NCBI RefSeq assembly: GCF_013839425.1
Contig: NZ_JACDNP010000001.1
Location: forward strand, 310,001-374,000
DNA from: Halorhabdus salina
GTDB lineage: Archaea > Halobacteriota > Halobacteria > Halobacteriales > Haloarculaceae
Length of the DNA: 64,000 nucleotides
Direction: 5' to 3'
Part shown: piece after piece, positions 42,052 through 50,697 of the stretch
Position numbering within the stretch: position 1 is the first letter of the stretch
Layout of the letters: every line of letters starts with the position of its first letter
The notes under the pieces: generated by a model
Database searches by the model: none
Seen by the model: only the letters and a program-made list of their open reading frames with translations
Told to the model about the DNA's origin: nothing
Translations under genes and position numbers: made by a program

Positions 42052-43352
42052 CGTGATCGCTCCAGTAGCGTGTCGAAGGCACCACTCGCCGCGTGGACGT
42101 GCGCATAGGTTCCCAGCGTCTCGTACTCGGTGAGTCCGTCGCGCCCGTCTGCGATCCCCTCACCGTCGACGCTGAACGCGAGCGTCGCGTCGCTGTCGAG
42201 GTTGGCCCGCGAGTAGTGGAACTCGTGGCCCCGCAGGTCCTCGCCGGTGTCCGCCGTCGGCGTCCGTCGATCGGCCGTCAACTGGACGTGCCCAAGCGCC
42301 TGATAGCGCTCGCACATCTCGACCGTCGCCGGGAGGACCCCCGCCATGTCGTATCGCTCGCCATCGGTCGTCCGTAGTGACTCCGCGAGCGCCATGAATC
42401 CGCCACATTCACCATAGACCGGCACTCCCTCGGCCGCCCGTTCGGCAAGTGCCTCGAGCGTCGGGCTCTCGGCCAGTTGCGGGGCGAACCGCTCCGGGTA
42501 GCCGCCCGGCAGATACACCGCGTCTGCCGCCGGGAGGTCGTCACCAGCGACGGGGGAGAAAGTCACGAGGTCGCCATTAGTGTCCAATCGCTCTCGGACA
42601 GCCGGATAGACGAACCGGAAGGCCCGATCCCGAGCGATCGCCACCCGCGGTTTCTCAGCGAGCGCGGATTCCTCGTACGGACCGGGATCCGGGGCCGGCT
42701 CATCGGCGATCGCTCGAAGGCGGTCCGTTCGAAGGTGTGCCGCTGCGTCGTCGAGCGCGGCCTCGGAGATCGGCGCTTCGTCTCCGAGGTGGAGTCCCAA
42801 ATGACGGTCCGGGATGTCGAGGTCAGCATCCGGCGGTATCCGGCCACAGTATTCGAGTTCGGCGGGCAATGCCTCCCGGATCGATCGTTCGTGGCTCCCG
42901 CCGTGGGCCTGCTGGGCGATCACCCCCGAGACCCGTATGTCCGAGTCCGTTCGGTCGGCGTACGCCAGGAAGCCCAACGCTGTCGCCGCGACGCTCTCGG
43001 CCCCGGCGCTGGCGTCGACGACGAGGACAACCGGAAGGTCGAGATCCGCGGCGACGTCGGCGGTACTGCATCGCTGGCCGTCGTAGACGCCCATCACGCC
43101 CTCGATCACGCAGATGTCACCCTCGCCGCGGTGGTAGTTCCGCCGCAGTCCGTCCTCACTTTCGAGCCAGGTGTCAAGCGTCCGGGACGGGCGGTCGACC
43201 ACCGTTTCGTGGTGGCTCGGATCGATGAAGTCCGGGCCCGCTTTGGCCGGCTGGACGGTCAGGCCCTCGTGCTGGAACGCTCGGATGATCGCCAGCGTCG
43301 CAACAGTCTTGCCGACGCTCGACGCCGTCCCGCCGACGACGAGGCCCCTCAT
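42048..43352 (-). CDS. cbiA: Cobyrinic acid a,c-diamide synthase
   Basis: A 434-residue amidotransferase amidating the a and c carboxylates of the corrin ring with glutamine and ATP. The N-terminal ATPase domain begins MRGLVVGGTASSVGKTVATL (P-loop); the GATase domain includes VFSPVAGDDLPAADAVYLPGGYPERFAPQL, the Cys in VYGECGGFMALA and the C-terminal His in GTYAHVHAASG. Its start overlaps the end of the cbiZ gene (43349-43352, ATGA). Presence of this enzyme shows that the organism can process late precursors de novo as well as salvage corrinoids. Confidence 0.95.
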   Translation of the reverse strand: MRGLVVGGTASSVGKTVATLAIIRAFQHEGLTVQPAKAGPDFIDPSHHETVVDRPSRTLDTWLESEDGLRRNYHRGEGDICVIEGVMGVYDGQRCSTADVAADLDLPVVLVVDASAGAESVAATALGFLAYADRTDSDIRVSGVIAQQAHGGSHERSIREALPAELEYCGRIPPDADLDIPDRHLGLHLGDEAPISEAALDDAAAHLRTDRLRAIADEPAPDPGPYEESALAEKPRVAIARDRAFRFVYPAVRERLDTNGDLVTFSPVAGDDLPAADAVYLPGGYPERFAPQLAESPTLEALAERAAEGVPVYGECGGFMALAESLRTTDGERYDMAGVLPATVEMCERYQALGHVQLTADRRTPTADTGEDLRGHEFHYSRANLDSDATLAFSVDGEGIADGRDGLTEYETLGTYAHVHAASGAFDTLLERSR

Positions 43353-44074
43353 GGCTCGAACACCGCCGCACCCTCGGTCGTGGCCGCGCCGTGTTCGGCG
43401 TCAGCGACGCTCGCCGGTGGCTCGCTATCGTCGTACCGTGACCGGTAACTCGCCGTGATCGCGTCCCGGACGCAGGCTCGCGTGGCCCGGCCGACAGGCG
43501 TGGCACTGCCCGTGAACTGTGTTGTCTCGCCCGTCGGATCGCAGGCAACGACGATCGCGTCGCTGGTCGTGCCGGTGAACCCGACCAACTCGAGAAGCGT
43601 GGCCGTCCGCGCCTCGGCGGCGACTGCCACGAGATTGGCCATCCCGGCCTCGGTTAGCGACCGCGTGGTACCGACGACGAGGTTGACGGTCCCTGGATCG
43701 GGCGGCTCATCCGTCTCCTCGGTCGTCCCACCCGCAGCTCGGCGCTCGTCAGGTTCGAGGGGCAGCGTCGTCGGATTCGAGAGCCCGACAGTCGCAAAGA
43801 CGGTGACGGGGCCGAGGCGTGCGCCCCTGGCGTGGCGCTGATCGACGCCAGTCAAGAGGACCGGCCCGGCAGTCGCGTCGAACCCGGCACGGTCGAGTCG
43901 CCGCGCAACATCCGCCGAAATGTCCTCGGGATCCCAGCTTTTCGGAACCGTGCAGTTGTAAGCCGTCCCATCTCGACAAAAGCCGCCGTCCCAGCCCGTC
44001 GAGAGCCATCGTGTGTCGGAGCGTTCGAGTGCCAGGACATCCTCCGAATGCGTCGGATCGAAGTACTCAGACAT
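43349..44074 (-). CDS. cbiZ: Adenosylcobinamide amidohydrolase
   Basis: About 241 residues, MSEYFDPTHSEDVLALERSD. CbiZ cleaves the aminopropanol arm from incomplete corrinoids to give cobyric acid, so that salvaged molecules can re-enter the pathway. The family's conserved YNCTVPKSWDP, ARGARLGPVTVFATVGLSNP and GTVNLVVGTTRSLTEAGMAN blocks are present. Start at ATG 44074, overlapping the cobD stop by 8 bp. CbiZ is mainly archaeal; its company with BtuFCD fits salvage. Confidence 0.92.
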   Translation of the reverse strand: MSEYFDPTHSEDVLALERSDTRWLSTGWDGGFCRDGTAYNCTVPKSWDPEDISADVARRLDRAGFDATAGPVLLTGVDQRHARGARLGPVTVFATVGLSNPTTLPLEPDERRAAGGTTEETDEPPDPGTVNLVVGTTRSLTEAGMANLVAVAAEARTATLLELVGFTGTTSDAIVVACDPTGETTQFTGSATPVGRATRACVRDAITASYRSRYDDSEPPASVADAEHGAATTEGAAVFEP

Positions 44075-45077
44075 CCGCGAACACCTCCAGGGCCCGGTCG
44101 GTCGCCATCTGATCCCGCACCGCGATCCGGACATGCTTCTCCAGCCCCCGGAATGTCCGGGCGTCCCGAATCGCGACATCGTGTTCGGCAGCGGTCGAAA
44201 GCACCGTATCGACGCCCGGCTCACCCACCTCGACAAGCAGGAATGGCGCATCCGATGGGAGAACGTCGAACTGGTCGTTCAAACCCTCTCGCAATCGGTC
44301 GCGCTCCTCGCAAATCCTGCGCTGCGTTTCCGCGACGAACGCCGACTGGTGCATGGAGTAGCGCCCGGTCGCGAGCGCGGGGACACTTACGTTCCAGGGC
44401 CGTCTCGCGGCACTCATGGCTTCGCCCAGTGGACCGGTCGCCACGGCGAAGCCAGCCCGGATCCCGGGCAAGCCGAACAGTTTCGTCAACGACCGGGCGA
44501 CCGTGACGCCCGGCGTCCCGGCGAGTGACGTCTGCCCCGTGAACCCCAAGAAGGCCTCGTCGACCAGCAAGTGCGTATCGACTTCACGGCAGCGCCCGGC
44601 GAACGCAAGCAAGTCGTCTCGTGCGTACAGCGTCCCCGTGGGGTTGTTTGGATTGCAGATGATCGCCAGTTCGTGTTGGGCTGGATCGGCGGCCAGAATC
44701 TCGTCGTGAGGGACGAACGTCGGTTCGGCACCCTGCAGTCGGACCTCGCGGGCGTAGGAACTGAAGCTCGGGGCGGGCACGAGGACGGACTCGCCAGACT
44801 CGACGGCGAGATCGACAGTCAACCTGATCGCGGCCAGGCCGCCCGGCATCGGGATGACCTGGTTGGCGTCGCAATCGACGTACTCGGCGGCAGTCTCTCG
44901 ATAAGCAGTCGGTGGTTCGGCCGGGTAGCGCCGTGCGTCGTCGAGTGCATCCCGGTAGACATCCTCGACGCCGTCGGGCGTCCGAGGGTTGATATTCGCG
45001 CTCAGATCCAGCACGTCGGGATCGTCGCTGCTGCCGTGTTCGACGCGCTCGACCCCGCGTGCGTGCTTGCGGTCCAT
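44067..45077 (-). CDS. cobD: Threonine-phosphate decarboxylase/aminotransferase-like protein
   Basis: A 336-residue fold-type I PLP enzyme making (R)-1-amino-2-propanol phosphate for the corrinoid side arm. PLP motifs: VLDLSANINPRTPDGVED, IICNPNNPTGTLY, VDEAFLGFTGQTSL and the Schiff-base Lys in ARSLTKLFGLPGIRAG. Trimmed to ATG 45077 (MDRKHARGVERVEHGS), four bases downstream of the cobT-type gene stop, because codons upstream lie in the neighbouring gene. The neighbouring corrinoid genes support the CobD assignment over a histidinol-phosphate aminotransferase. Confidence 0.9.
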   Translation of the reverse strand: MDRKHARGVERVEHGSSDDPDVLDLSANINPRTPDGVEDVYRDALDDARRYPAEPPTAYRETAAEYVDCDANQVIPMPGGLAAIRLTVDLAVESGESVLVPAPSFSSYAREVRLQGAEPTFVPHDEILAADPAQHELAIICNPNNPTGTLYARDDLLAFAGRCREVDTHLLVDEAFLGFTGQTSLAGTPGVTVARSLTKLFGLPGIRAGFAVATGPLGEAMSAARRPWNVSVPALATGRYSMHQSAFVAETQRRICEERDRLREGLNDQFDVLPSDAPFLLVEVGEPGVDTVLSTAAEHDVAIRDARTFRGLEKHVRIAVRDQMATDRALEVFADV

Positions 45078-45078
45078 C

Positions 45079-46080
45079 TCAGATCGCCCCCAGCAATCGA
45101 TCGTACAGTCGCTCGGTTCGATCCCGGACCGCTTGCAGTTCGATCCCGCGACGGCGGGCCAGCGCGAGCGCGCCGCCCATCCCGACGCCCTCCTTGCCCT
45201 CGCCGGCGGCGAACCGCTCGATTCCGGCGTGGCCACAGTCCCCCAGTTCCGGATCGGTCACCGTAAGCGAGAGATCGAGTTCGTCGACGGTTTCGCGGAC
45301 AGTCGCCGAGGCGTCTGCGGCGACGTAAGCGGTCGTCGCGAGTTCCAGAGGGGCCCCAATCCCGGCGTGGCGGAGCAACGCAGCGGCGGCGAGCATTTGC
45401 GTCCCGCCCGCCATTGTCACCGACGCGCCAGCCGACAGTGCGCCCTCGACCACGCCCGCGACGCCTGCCAGGACGGGATCGCCCTGGAGACGGACGGCCC
45501 GCCGCGGCTCGCCGACCAGTCCGTCCGGCTCGATTTCGCTCGCGTCGAATCCCGCTCGAACAGCGCCGCGCTTTCGCTCGACTGGATTCTGGGGTAACGA
45601 GGAAGAGACTGAGAGATCGACGCCGAGTGCTCGGGCAACCCCAAGCGAAGTCGTGGTCCCGCCAGGAATCGTCTCGCCGACGTATATCCGATCGCTGGAC
45701 GCATCGGCGAGTTCTTTCCCGGCTTCTCTCCCGCGCTCCCAGATCGCATCGGCCTCCGGCACCGGAACCCCCGTCCGCACGTCGCCACCGGGTTGTTCAG
45801 CTATGGTCGTCGTGTCGATCCCGGGGTCGGTCGCGAGTCCGGCGTCGATCACCCTGGCGTCGAACCCGTCGAGGTCGCGAACCGCTCGCGTCACCAGCGC
45901 CGGCGTGGGACAGCCGGCCGGGCTAACTGGCACGGCCGGCGCGTCGATGGGCTCACCTTCGATGAGGAGTTCCGCGTCGGCCGTCGGGGTCGTCGCCATC
46001 GCTTCGGGGTCGGCCCCAGCGGCGCTAATTCCCTCAATCCGTGCCGTCTCGGTCGTTCCGGCGACAAGAACGAACGTCAC
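45079..46080 (-). CDS. cobT: Archaeal-type nicotinate-nucleotide-dimethylbenzimidazole phosphoribosyltransferase
   Basis: A 333-residue protein of the archaeal CobT family (MTFVLVAGTTETARIEGISA; YVGETIPGGTTTSLGVARAL; VTMAGGTQMLAAAALLRHAG). It would make alpha-ribazole phosphate for the lower ligand. The family's glycine-rich GETIPGGTT motif is present. Positioned between cobY (4-bp overlap) and cobD. The base used in vivo (DMB or another) cannot be judged here. Confidence 0.88.
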   Translation of the reverse strand: MTFVLVAGTTETARIEGISAAGADPEAMATTPTADAELLIEGEPIDAPAVPVSPAGCPTPALVTRAVRDLDGFDARVIDAGLATDPGIDTTTIAEQPGGDVRTGVPVPEADAIWERGREAGKELADASSDRIYVGETIPGGTTTSLGVARALGVDLSVSSSLPQNPVERKRGAVRAGFDASEIEPDGLVGEPRRAVRLQGDPVLAGVAGVVEGALSAGASVTMAGGTQMLAAAALLRHAGIGAPLELATTAYVAADASATVRETVDELDLSLTVTDPELGDCGHAGIERFAAGEGKEGVGMGGALALARRRGIELQAVRDRTERLYDRLLGAI

Positions 46081-46646
46081 AGGAACACCTCCGAGCGGAG
46101 GAGGGCCGCCGCGACCTGTGCATCCCGCGCGTGGTTGACGTTCACCGCGAGGCGTGGCTTCTCGAAGACGACCCGTCGGTCACGATCGCTCGCCGCGATC
46201 ACGTTGAGGCCCGACGGGACGAGGTCAGAAGCGTCCGCAGCGATCGTCGTGTCGATGCTCGCACCGAGACGGCGTTTCAGGGCCGCCGGAACACACGCTG
46301 TCATCGAATTACCTTCGTGAGAATCGAGTATGGAATCGACCGTTTCACCCGAAAGCAACGGGAGATCGGCGGCGACAGTCAGCACCGGGCGCTCGACCCG
46401 GTTGAGGGCGTATTGCAGGTCCGCAACGTAGCCGTCGCCGGGCGTATCGATCGTCGGCAGCGCGATGTGTTCGCGGGTGCGTGGGGCGTTCGGTGACGTG
46501 ACGGCATAGGTCTGGTCGACCGAACTCGTTTCGAGTGCGTTGGCGACGCGATCCACCAGCGGCCGTCCGACGATCTCGACGAGCGGTTTCTCGGGCTCCA
46601 GCTCCAGTCGAGTTCCCCGACCGCCACACATCAGCAGAGCGTCCAC
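46077..46646 (-). CDS. cobY: Adenosylcobinamide-phosphate guanylyltransferase CobY
   Basis: A 189-residue nucleotidyltransferase with the sugar-nucleotide-type signature MDALLMCGGRGTRLELEPEK (~1-20), acidic AADLPLLSG (~92-100) and a SGLNVIAAS strand. CobY is the archaeal non-homologous replacement for bacterial CobU: it transfers GMP to adenosylcobinamide phosphate but lacks the kinase activity, matching a pathway that makes the phosphate directly through CobD/CbiB. Overlaps cobS by 16 bp and cobT by 4 bp. Confidence 0.92.
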   Translation of the reverse strand: MDALLMCGGRGTRLELEPEKPLVEIVGRPLVDRVANALETSSVDQTYAVTSPNAPRTREHIALPTIDTPGDGYVADLQYALNRVERPVLTVAADLPLLSGETVDSILDSHEGNSMTACVPAALKRRLGASIDTTIAADASDLVPSGLNVIAASDRDRRVVFEKPRLAVNVNHARDAQVAAALLRSEVFL

Positions 46647-47371
46647 ACGATCACCCCCGCGTGCAGTGCGACGAGGCGAGCGATCTCGGCGGTCGCGCCC
46701 AGGACGTCCCCGTCGACGCCACCGAGCTCCCGGTTAGCCCACACAATGATCGGTCCGGCACATGCAACGGCCGCAACAAGCGCGACGGCGGCCGACGGCT
46801 CGGGCCACGTCAGGGCAGCTGCGGGAAGGGCGACGACGACCGGCCCGAGCGCATTCTGTGGGCCGAGACGGTCGGTAAACTGCGCGCCCAGGCCGTCGTG
46901 GGTAGCTGACCCGAAACAGGCCGCCAGCGCGACGGCGCACTTCGCCCCGACGTCAGCAGCGACGACGAGCAGCACGGCCCGACCCGGCAGTCGAGCCAGC
47001 GCATATCCGGCTGTGGCCAGTCCGACGAAGACCAGCCCGACCGCTGCGACCGCGCCGACGCCGACAGTCGTATCCGAAAGTACCTCGCGGCGGCGCTCTC
47101 GATCGCCGTGGACGACCGCCGCGTCACCGAGGTCGGCCACGCCATCGAGGTGGTTGATCCCGGTGAGGACGTACAGCCAAGCCACGAAGCCAAACGCGGC
47201 GGTGGCGGGTGGCACCGGCGCGAGAAGCGCAAGCGCCGCAAGGCCGCCGATAAGATAGCCGACCAACGGGAACGTTGCCGGGCGGGCACGGAACGCGTGC
47301 CAGGCTGTCTCGTCATGCCCGATCGGGAGGCGCGTTAGAAAGCCCACCGCGCCACGGACGGCGTTCAGCAT
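46631..47371 (-). CDS. cobS: Adenosylcobinamide-GDP ribazoletransferase CobS
   Basis: A 246-residue membrane enzyme joining activated cobinamide to alpha-ribazole (phosphate), the last assembly step. MLNAVRGAVGFLTRLPIGHD, then YLIGGLAALALLAPVPPATA and the acidic GINHLDGVADLGDAAVVHGD motif (metal-binding DGxxD type), with about six helices. ATG 47371 chosen from this conserved start. Overlaps cbiB by 7 bp. Confidence 0.93.
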   Translation of the reverse strand: MLNAVRGAVGFLTRLPIGHDETAWHAFRARPATFPLVGYLIGGLAALALLAPVPPATAAFGFVAWLYVLTGINHLDGVADLGDAAVVHGDRERRREVLSDTTVGVGAVAAVGLVFVGLATAGYALARLPGRAVLLVVAADVGAKCAVALAACFGSATHDGLGAQFTDRLGPQNALGPVVVALPAAALTWPEPSAAVALVAAVACAGPIIVWANRELGGVDGDVLGATAEIARLVALHAGVIVWTLC

Positions 47372-48342
47372 TGTGCCACCCCCGCGACCATGAGCAGGGG
47401 AACGTCCGACGCGAGCGGCACAGCCACGAGACTGACCGACACAAGCCCCGCGATCACACCGGCGATTCCAACGACACGGATCGCCGCAGTTGCGACCTCC
47501 GTGTTCGGAAGGGGCGCGTCCGGATTCAGGACGTACGCGCCCGGTTTCTCGAGGCGGATGTCGAGGATGACGGCGAGCGTGGCCATCGGCCACCCGGAGT
47601 TCGGCGACGATGGCCGGTCACGGAAGTCACGAGCACGCCACAACGCGCCGGGATTGCGCCCGGCTATCGCCAGCAACACCGCAGTTACCCGCGCCGGGAC
47701 CCACATCACGAGGTCATCAAGCCGGGCACTCGCCCAGCCGATCGGCTTCTCGCGATAGCCAAGCATCGAATCCAGCGTGTTGACGGCCTTCACCCAGACG
47801 GCCGCTCCAATCCCAACTGAGAGCGACAGCTGTGCACCAACGACGAAGGCCCCCAGCGGCGCAACAAATCCGTCGGCGAGGTTCTCCGCGAGACTCTCGA
47901 CGGCACCGCTTCGAATCTGGGTCGGAGCGAGGGGTTCGGGGTTTCGACCCACGAGGGCAGGAAGTTGCTCACGGGCTCGTTCCGGGTCAGTCTCGCTCGC
48001 CTCGAGTACCGCTCGTGCGTTCTCCAACAAGCGACGGAGGCTTATCGAGCTGAACAGGAGCAAACCGGCGAGGACCACCGCCGCGAGTGAGGGCAGGAAA
48101 GCGACTGCGAGCCAGGCTACGGTGGCCACACTTGCGGGGGCGATCACGGCGACCAATACCCCAACGAGTCGCGAGGTCGACCACCAACGATCGAGAACGG
48201 AAATCGCCCGGCCGAAGAGCGCGACCGGATGAATCGCTTCGGGTGGTTCCCCGATCGCTGCGTCAAGTAGCACGGCTATCAGGACGGTGACCGGCGGCTC
48301 GACGCGGACCGACAGCGCGCCGAGGGCCACCGTCTCAGCCAT
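47365..48342 (-). CDS. cbiB: Adenosylcobinamide-phosphate synthase CbiB
   Basis: A 325-residue integral membrane protein attaching aminopropanol phosphate to the f-propionate of adenosylcobyric acid. VLIAVLLDAAIGEPPEAIHP VALFGRAI (~20-47) carries the conserved D-x-x-x-G-E/D-P-P-x-x-x-H-P motif; RSGAVESLAENLADGFVAPL and KAVNTLDSMLGYREKPIGWA are further family blocks. Start ATG 48342, 4 bp after the btuF stop, so it follows btuF directly in the transcript. Confidence 0.93.
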   Translation of the reverse strand: MAETVALGALSVRVEPPVTVLIAVLLDAAIGEPPEAIHPVALFGRAISVLDRWWSTSRLVGVLVAVIAPASVATVAWLAVAFLPSLAAVVLAGLLLFSSISLRRLLENARAVLEASETDPERAREQLPALVGRNPEPLAPTQIRSGAVESLAENLADGFVAPLGAFVVGAQLSLSVGIGAAVWVKAVNTLDSMLGYREKPIGWASARLDDLVMWVPARVTAVLLAIAGRNPGALWRARDFRDRPSSPNSGWPMATLAVILDIRLEKPGAYVLNPDAPLPNTEVATAAIRVVGIAGVIAGLVSVSLVAVPLASDVPLLMVAGVAQC

Positions 48343-48346
48343 CGAC

Positions 48347-49534
48347 CTATCGACGCCGTGCAACGACGCCGGCACTGACGAGCGCGGTGATCGCCCCGAT
48401 GACACCGAATCCGGGGCCGCTGGTCGTCGTCGGTTCGGTCGTTGTCCCCATCGTCTGGTTGGACTGGAACGTGACGTTACCGTCGATGGTGGTCGTGTCG
48501 GTAGCTGTGTCCGTCGCCGTCGCAGTTGTCGTTTCGGTGGCGGTCGTGGTCACGGCGTTCGCGTCACAGACCGATGCGGACACAGACGCCGGGTCGACGG
48601 TGACGTCAGCAGTCGCATCCGAGTGGAACGCCGTCGCCATCTGCTGGAGTGGCTGGGTCACGCGTGGCCCCGCCTGGTTCATGTAGTTCCGGTTAACCTG
48701 GAGGACCTGGTCCTCCTGAATCGCGGTGGTTTGGTTGATTTCAGGGCCGGACGGAACGGATCCGCCCGAGGGAACGACGATCCAGTCAGGATCCTCGTCG
48801 ACGATCACTTCGTTGCTGATGACGTCGTAACCGCTGATGTTGGCTGCGCTCGCGACGTTCTCCCCACCTGCGGCCTCAATCACGTCACCGATGAAGGTCT
48901 GGGAACCGGCCGTGTACCCGCCGCCCAGCGCGTAGAGAACTTTCGGCTGTTCCTCGTCGGCTGTCGCGTTCCGGTATGCGTCGAGGGTCGCCTGCGTCCG
49001 GGCACTGACCTCGCGGGCGGTCTCGTATTCACCCACGAGGCGGCCTGTCAATTGGGTCTTTTCGACGACGTCAGCGACCGACGCTGCCTGAGCGAACCGA
49101 TAGACGGTGATGTCCGCGTTCCGGAGTTTCTCGACGGCGTCTTCGCTAATAATGTTGGGCGCGAGGACGAGATCGGGATCGAGACCGACGATCGTCTCAG
49201 TCTCTGGTTGGCCCTTCTGACCGACGACGTTTTCCTTCTCGGTCGAGCCGTTCAGGTACTCCGTGTAGTACCGGACGGGCATCCCGACAACCTTGTCCTG
49301 GGCACCGATTTCCCACATCACCTGTGCGGCACTCGGCGCAAGCACAACCACATCCTCGGGTTCTTGCGCGACGGATACTGTCGCCCCAGTGGCGTCAGTC
49401 ACCTCGATCGGGTACGTGCAATTGACGGTCGTTTCTGAGCCAGTGGCCTGGCCGGCGGCGGGACCGAGCGCCGTACCGCCCAGGCTGGCGATCAATACGA
49501 CTGCGAGCAAGACACTGCCGACAGTTCGCTTCAT
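48347..49534 (-). CDS. btuF: Corrinoid ABC transporter substrate-binding protein, PGF-CTERM anchored
   Basis: A 395-residue secreted binding protein. Signal peptide MKRTVGSVLLAVVLIASLGG (cleavage ~30), BtuF-like bilobal domain (~40-300: VVVLAPSAAQVMWEIGAQDK, GLDPDLVLAPNIISEDAVEK), a Thr-rich linker (~310-372) for glycosylation, and a C-terminal PGF-CTERM tripartite sorting signal (GPGFGVIGAITALVSAGVVA plus RRR). It captures B12/cobinamide outside the cell and is probably lipid-anchored by archaeosortase A. Divergent from btuCD, sharing a palindromic TATA box at 49561-49570. Confidence 0.93.
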   Translation of the reverse strand: MKRTVGSVLLAVVLIASLGGTALGPAAGQATGSETTVNCTYPIEVTDATGATVSVAQEPEDVVVLAPSAAQVMWEIGAQDKVVGMPVRYYTEYLNGSTEKENVVGQKGQPETETIVGLDPDLVLAPNIISEDAVEKLRNADITVYRFAQAASVADVVEKTQLTGRLVGEYETAREVSARTQATLDAYRNATADEEQPKVLYALGGGYTAGSQTFIGDVIEAAGGENVASAANISGYDVISNEVIVDEDPDWIVVPSGGSVPSGPEINQTTAIQEDQVLQVNRNYMNQAGPRVTQPLQQMATAFHSDATADVTVDPASVSASVCDANAVTTTATETTTATATDTATDTTTIDGNVTFQSNQTMGTTTEPTTTSGPGFGVIGAITALVSAGVVARRR

Positions 49535-49560
49535 GTACTCCCGGCTGTGAGCTTGTTCAA

Positions 49561-49570
49561 TAAATATTTA
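49561..49570. promoter_or_regulatory. Shared palindromic TATA box between btuF and btuC
   Basis: TAAATATTTA is a perfect palindrome centred at 49565.5. The btuF ATG (49534, minus) and the btuC ATG (49597, plus) are each 31.5 nt from that centre. A single symmetric TATA box can therefore serve both near-leaderless transcripts in either orientation. The gap is only 62 bp and holds no other AT-rich element. Confidence 0.65.
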
Positions 49571-49596
49571 CCTAATGCAAATCAACTTGCTCCCAG

Positions 49597-50697
49597 ATGC
49601 GGTTCGGCACGCGCCTCCTGAGCTGGATGATCGGCCTCCTCGCGGCGTTGTTCGCCGTCGTCGTGGTGAGCGCCGCAATCGGGCCGGTCGCCCTGGATCT
49701 CCCCACCGTCGCGAAGGCGACGCTCAACGCCATCGGCGTCCCGGCAGGACTGGGCGTTGGGCTGGGCGAAAGTGCGATCCTCGGTGTCACCATTCCCTCG
49801 CCGACGGTCGACGTGAGCTACGCCTACCCCTTCGCCTTCGATGTTCCCGGGACGGCCGAAACGATCGTCCGGCAGGTCCGATTGCCACGGATCGCGCTGG
49901 GGGCGGTCGTCGGCTTTGCGCTCGCCTCAGCGGGCGCGGTCATGCAGGGGTTCTTCCGGAATCCCATGGCCGATCCGTCGATTATCGGTGTCTCCTCGGG
50001 GGCGGCGCTGGGAGCCGTCGCGACGATCGCGTTCCCGGTCGCCATGCCGTTGGGCCTCCAGACGGCCGCGTTCGTCGGTGCCCTCGTGGCCGCCTTCGTC
50101 GTTTACACGATCGCGACCGAGAACGGTCGGACGCCCGTCGCCACGCTGTTGCTCGCGGGCGTGGCCGTCCAGACGTTCCTCGGCGCGGTAATCTCATATA
50201 CGCTCTTGCAATCCGGTGAGAGTCTCGACCGGGCCGTCTTCTGGTTGATGGGCCACCTCAACAACAGCACGTGGGCGGAAGTCGAGGTGACGCTCCCGCT
50301 CGCGCTGGTCACCTTCCTCGGCCTGCTCACCTATTCGCAGGACCTGAACGTCCTCATGCTCGGGGAGGAAGACGCCCAGACGGTCGGTATCCCGGTCGAG
50401 CGGACCAAACGAATCCTGCTCGCGCTTTCCAGTATCGTGACCGCCGCGGCGGTCGCCGTCGCGGGCGTCATCGGCTTTGTCGGGTTGATCGTCCCACACG
50501 TGATGCGCCTGCTCGTCGGCCCGGACCATCGGATTCTCCTGCCGACGAGCGCGCTTGCCGGCGCGACCTTCCTCGTCGCGACCGATACCGTCGCTCGATC
50601 CGGCCCGGCGGAGTTACCGGTCGGCATCGTCACCGCTGCCCTGGGCGCACCCTTCTTCCTGTATCTGCTGCGACGCCGGGAGGTCCACGAGCTATGA
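49597..50697 (+). CDS. btuC: Corrinoid ABC transporter permease
   Basis: A 366-residue FecCD/BtuC-type permease with about ten helices. Family blocks: RLPRIALGAVVGFALASAGA (~94-113), MQGFFRNPMADPSIIGVSSG (~114-133) and, near the C-terminus, GVIGFVGLIVPHVMRLLVGP containing the coupling-helix region. Forms the pore for corrinoid uptake with BtuD. Overlaps btuD by ATGA. Confidence 0.95.
   Translation: MRFGTRLLSWMIGLLAALFAVVVVSAAIGPVALDLPTVAKATLNAIGVPAGLGVGLGESAILGVTIPSPTVDVSYAYPFAFDVPGTAETIVRQVRLPRIALGAVVGFALASAGAVMQGFFRNPMADPSIIGVSSGAALGAVATIAFPVAMPLGLQTAAFVGALVAAFVVYTIATENGRTPVATLLLAGVAVQTFLGAVISYTLLQSGESLDRAVFWLMGHLNNSTWAEVEVTLPLALVTFLGLLTYSQDLNVLMLGEEDAQTVGIPVERTKRILLALSSIVTAAAVAVAGVIGFVGLIVPHVMRLLVGPDHRILLPTSALAGATFLVATDTVARSGPAELPVGIVTAALGAPFFLYLLRRREVHEL

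Noticed and set aside
49535-49596. Cobalamin riboswitch upstream of btu genes
   Set aside because: Only 62 bp are available, and no B12-box-like conserved sequence is present; B12 riboswitches are bacterial.
50271-50693. N-terminal extension of the btuD frame
   Set aside because: It overlaps btuC in another frame and is Arg/Pro-rich; the ATGA overlap and ABC domain start at 50694.
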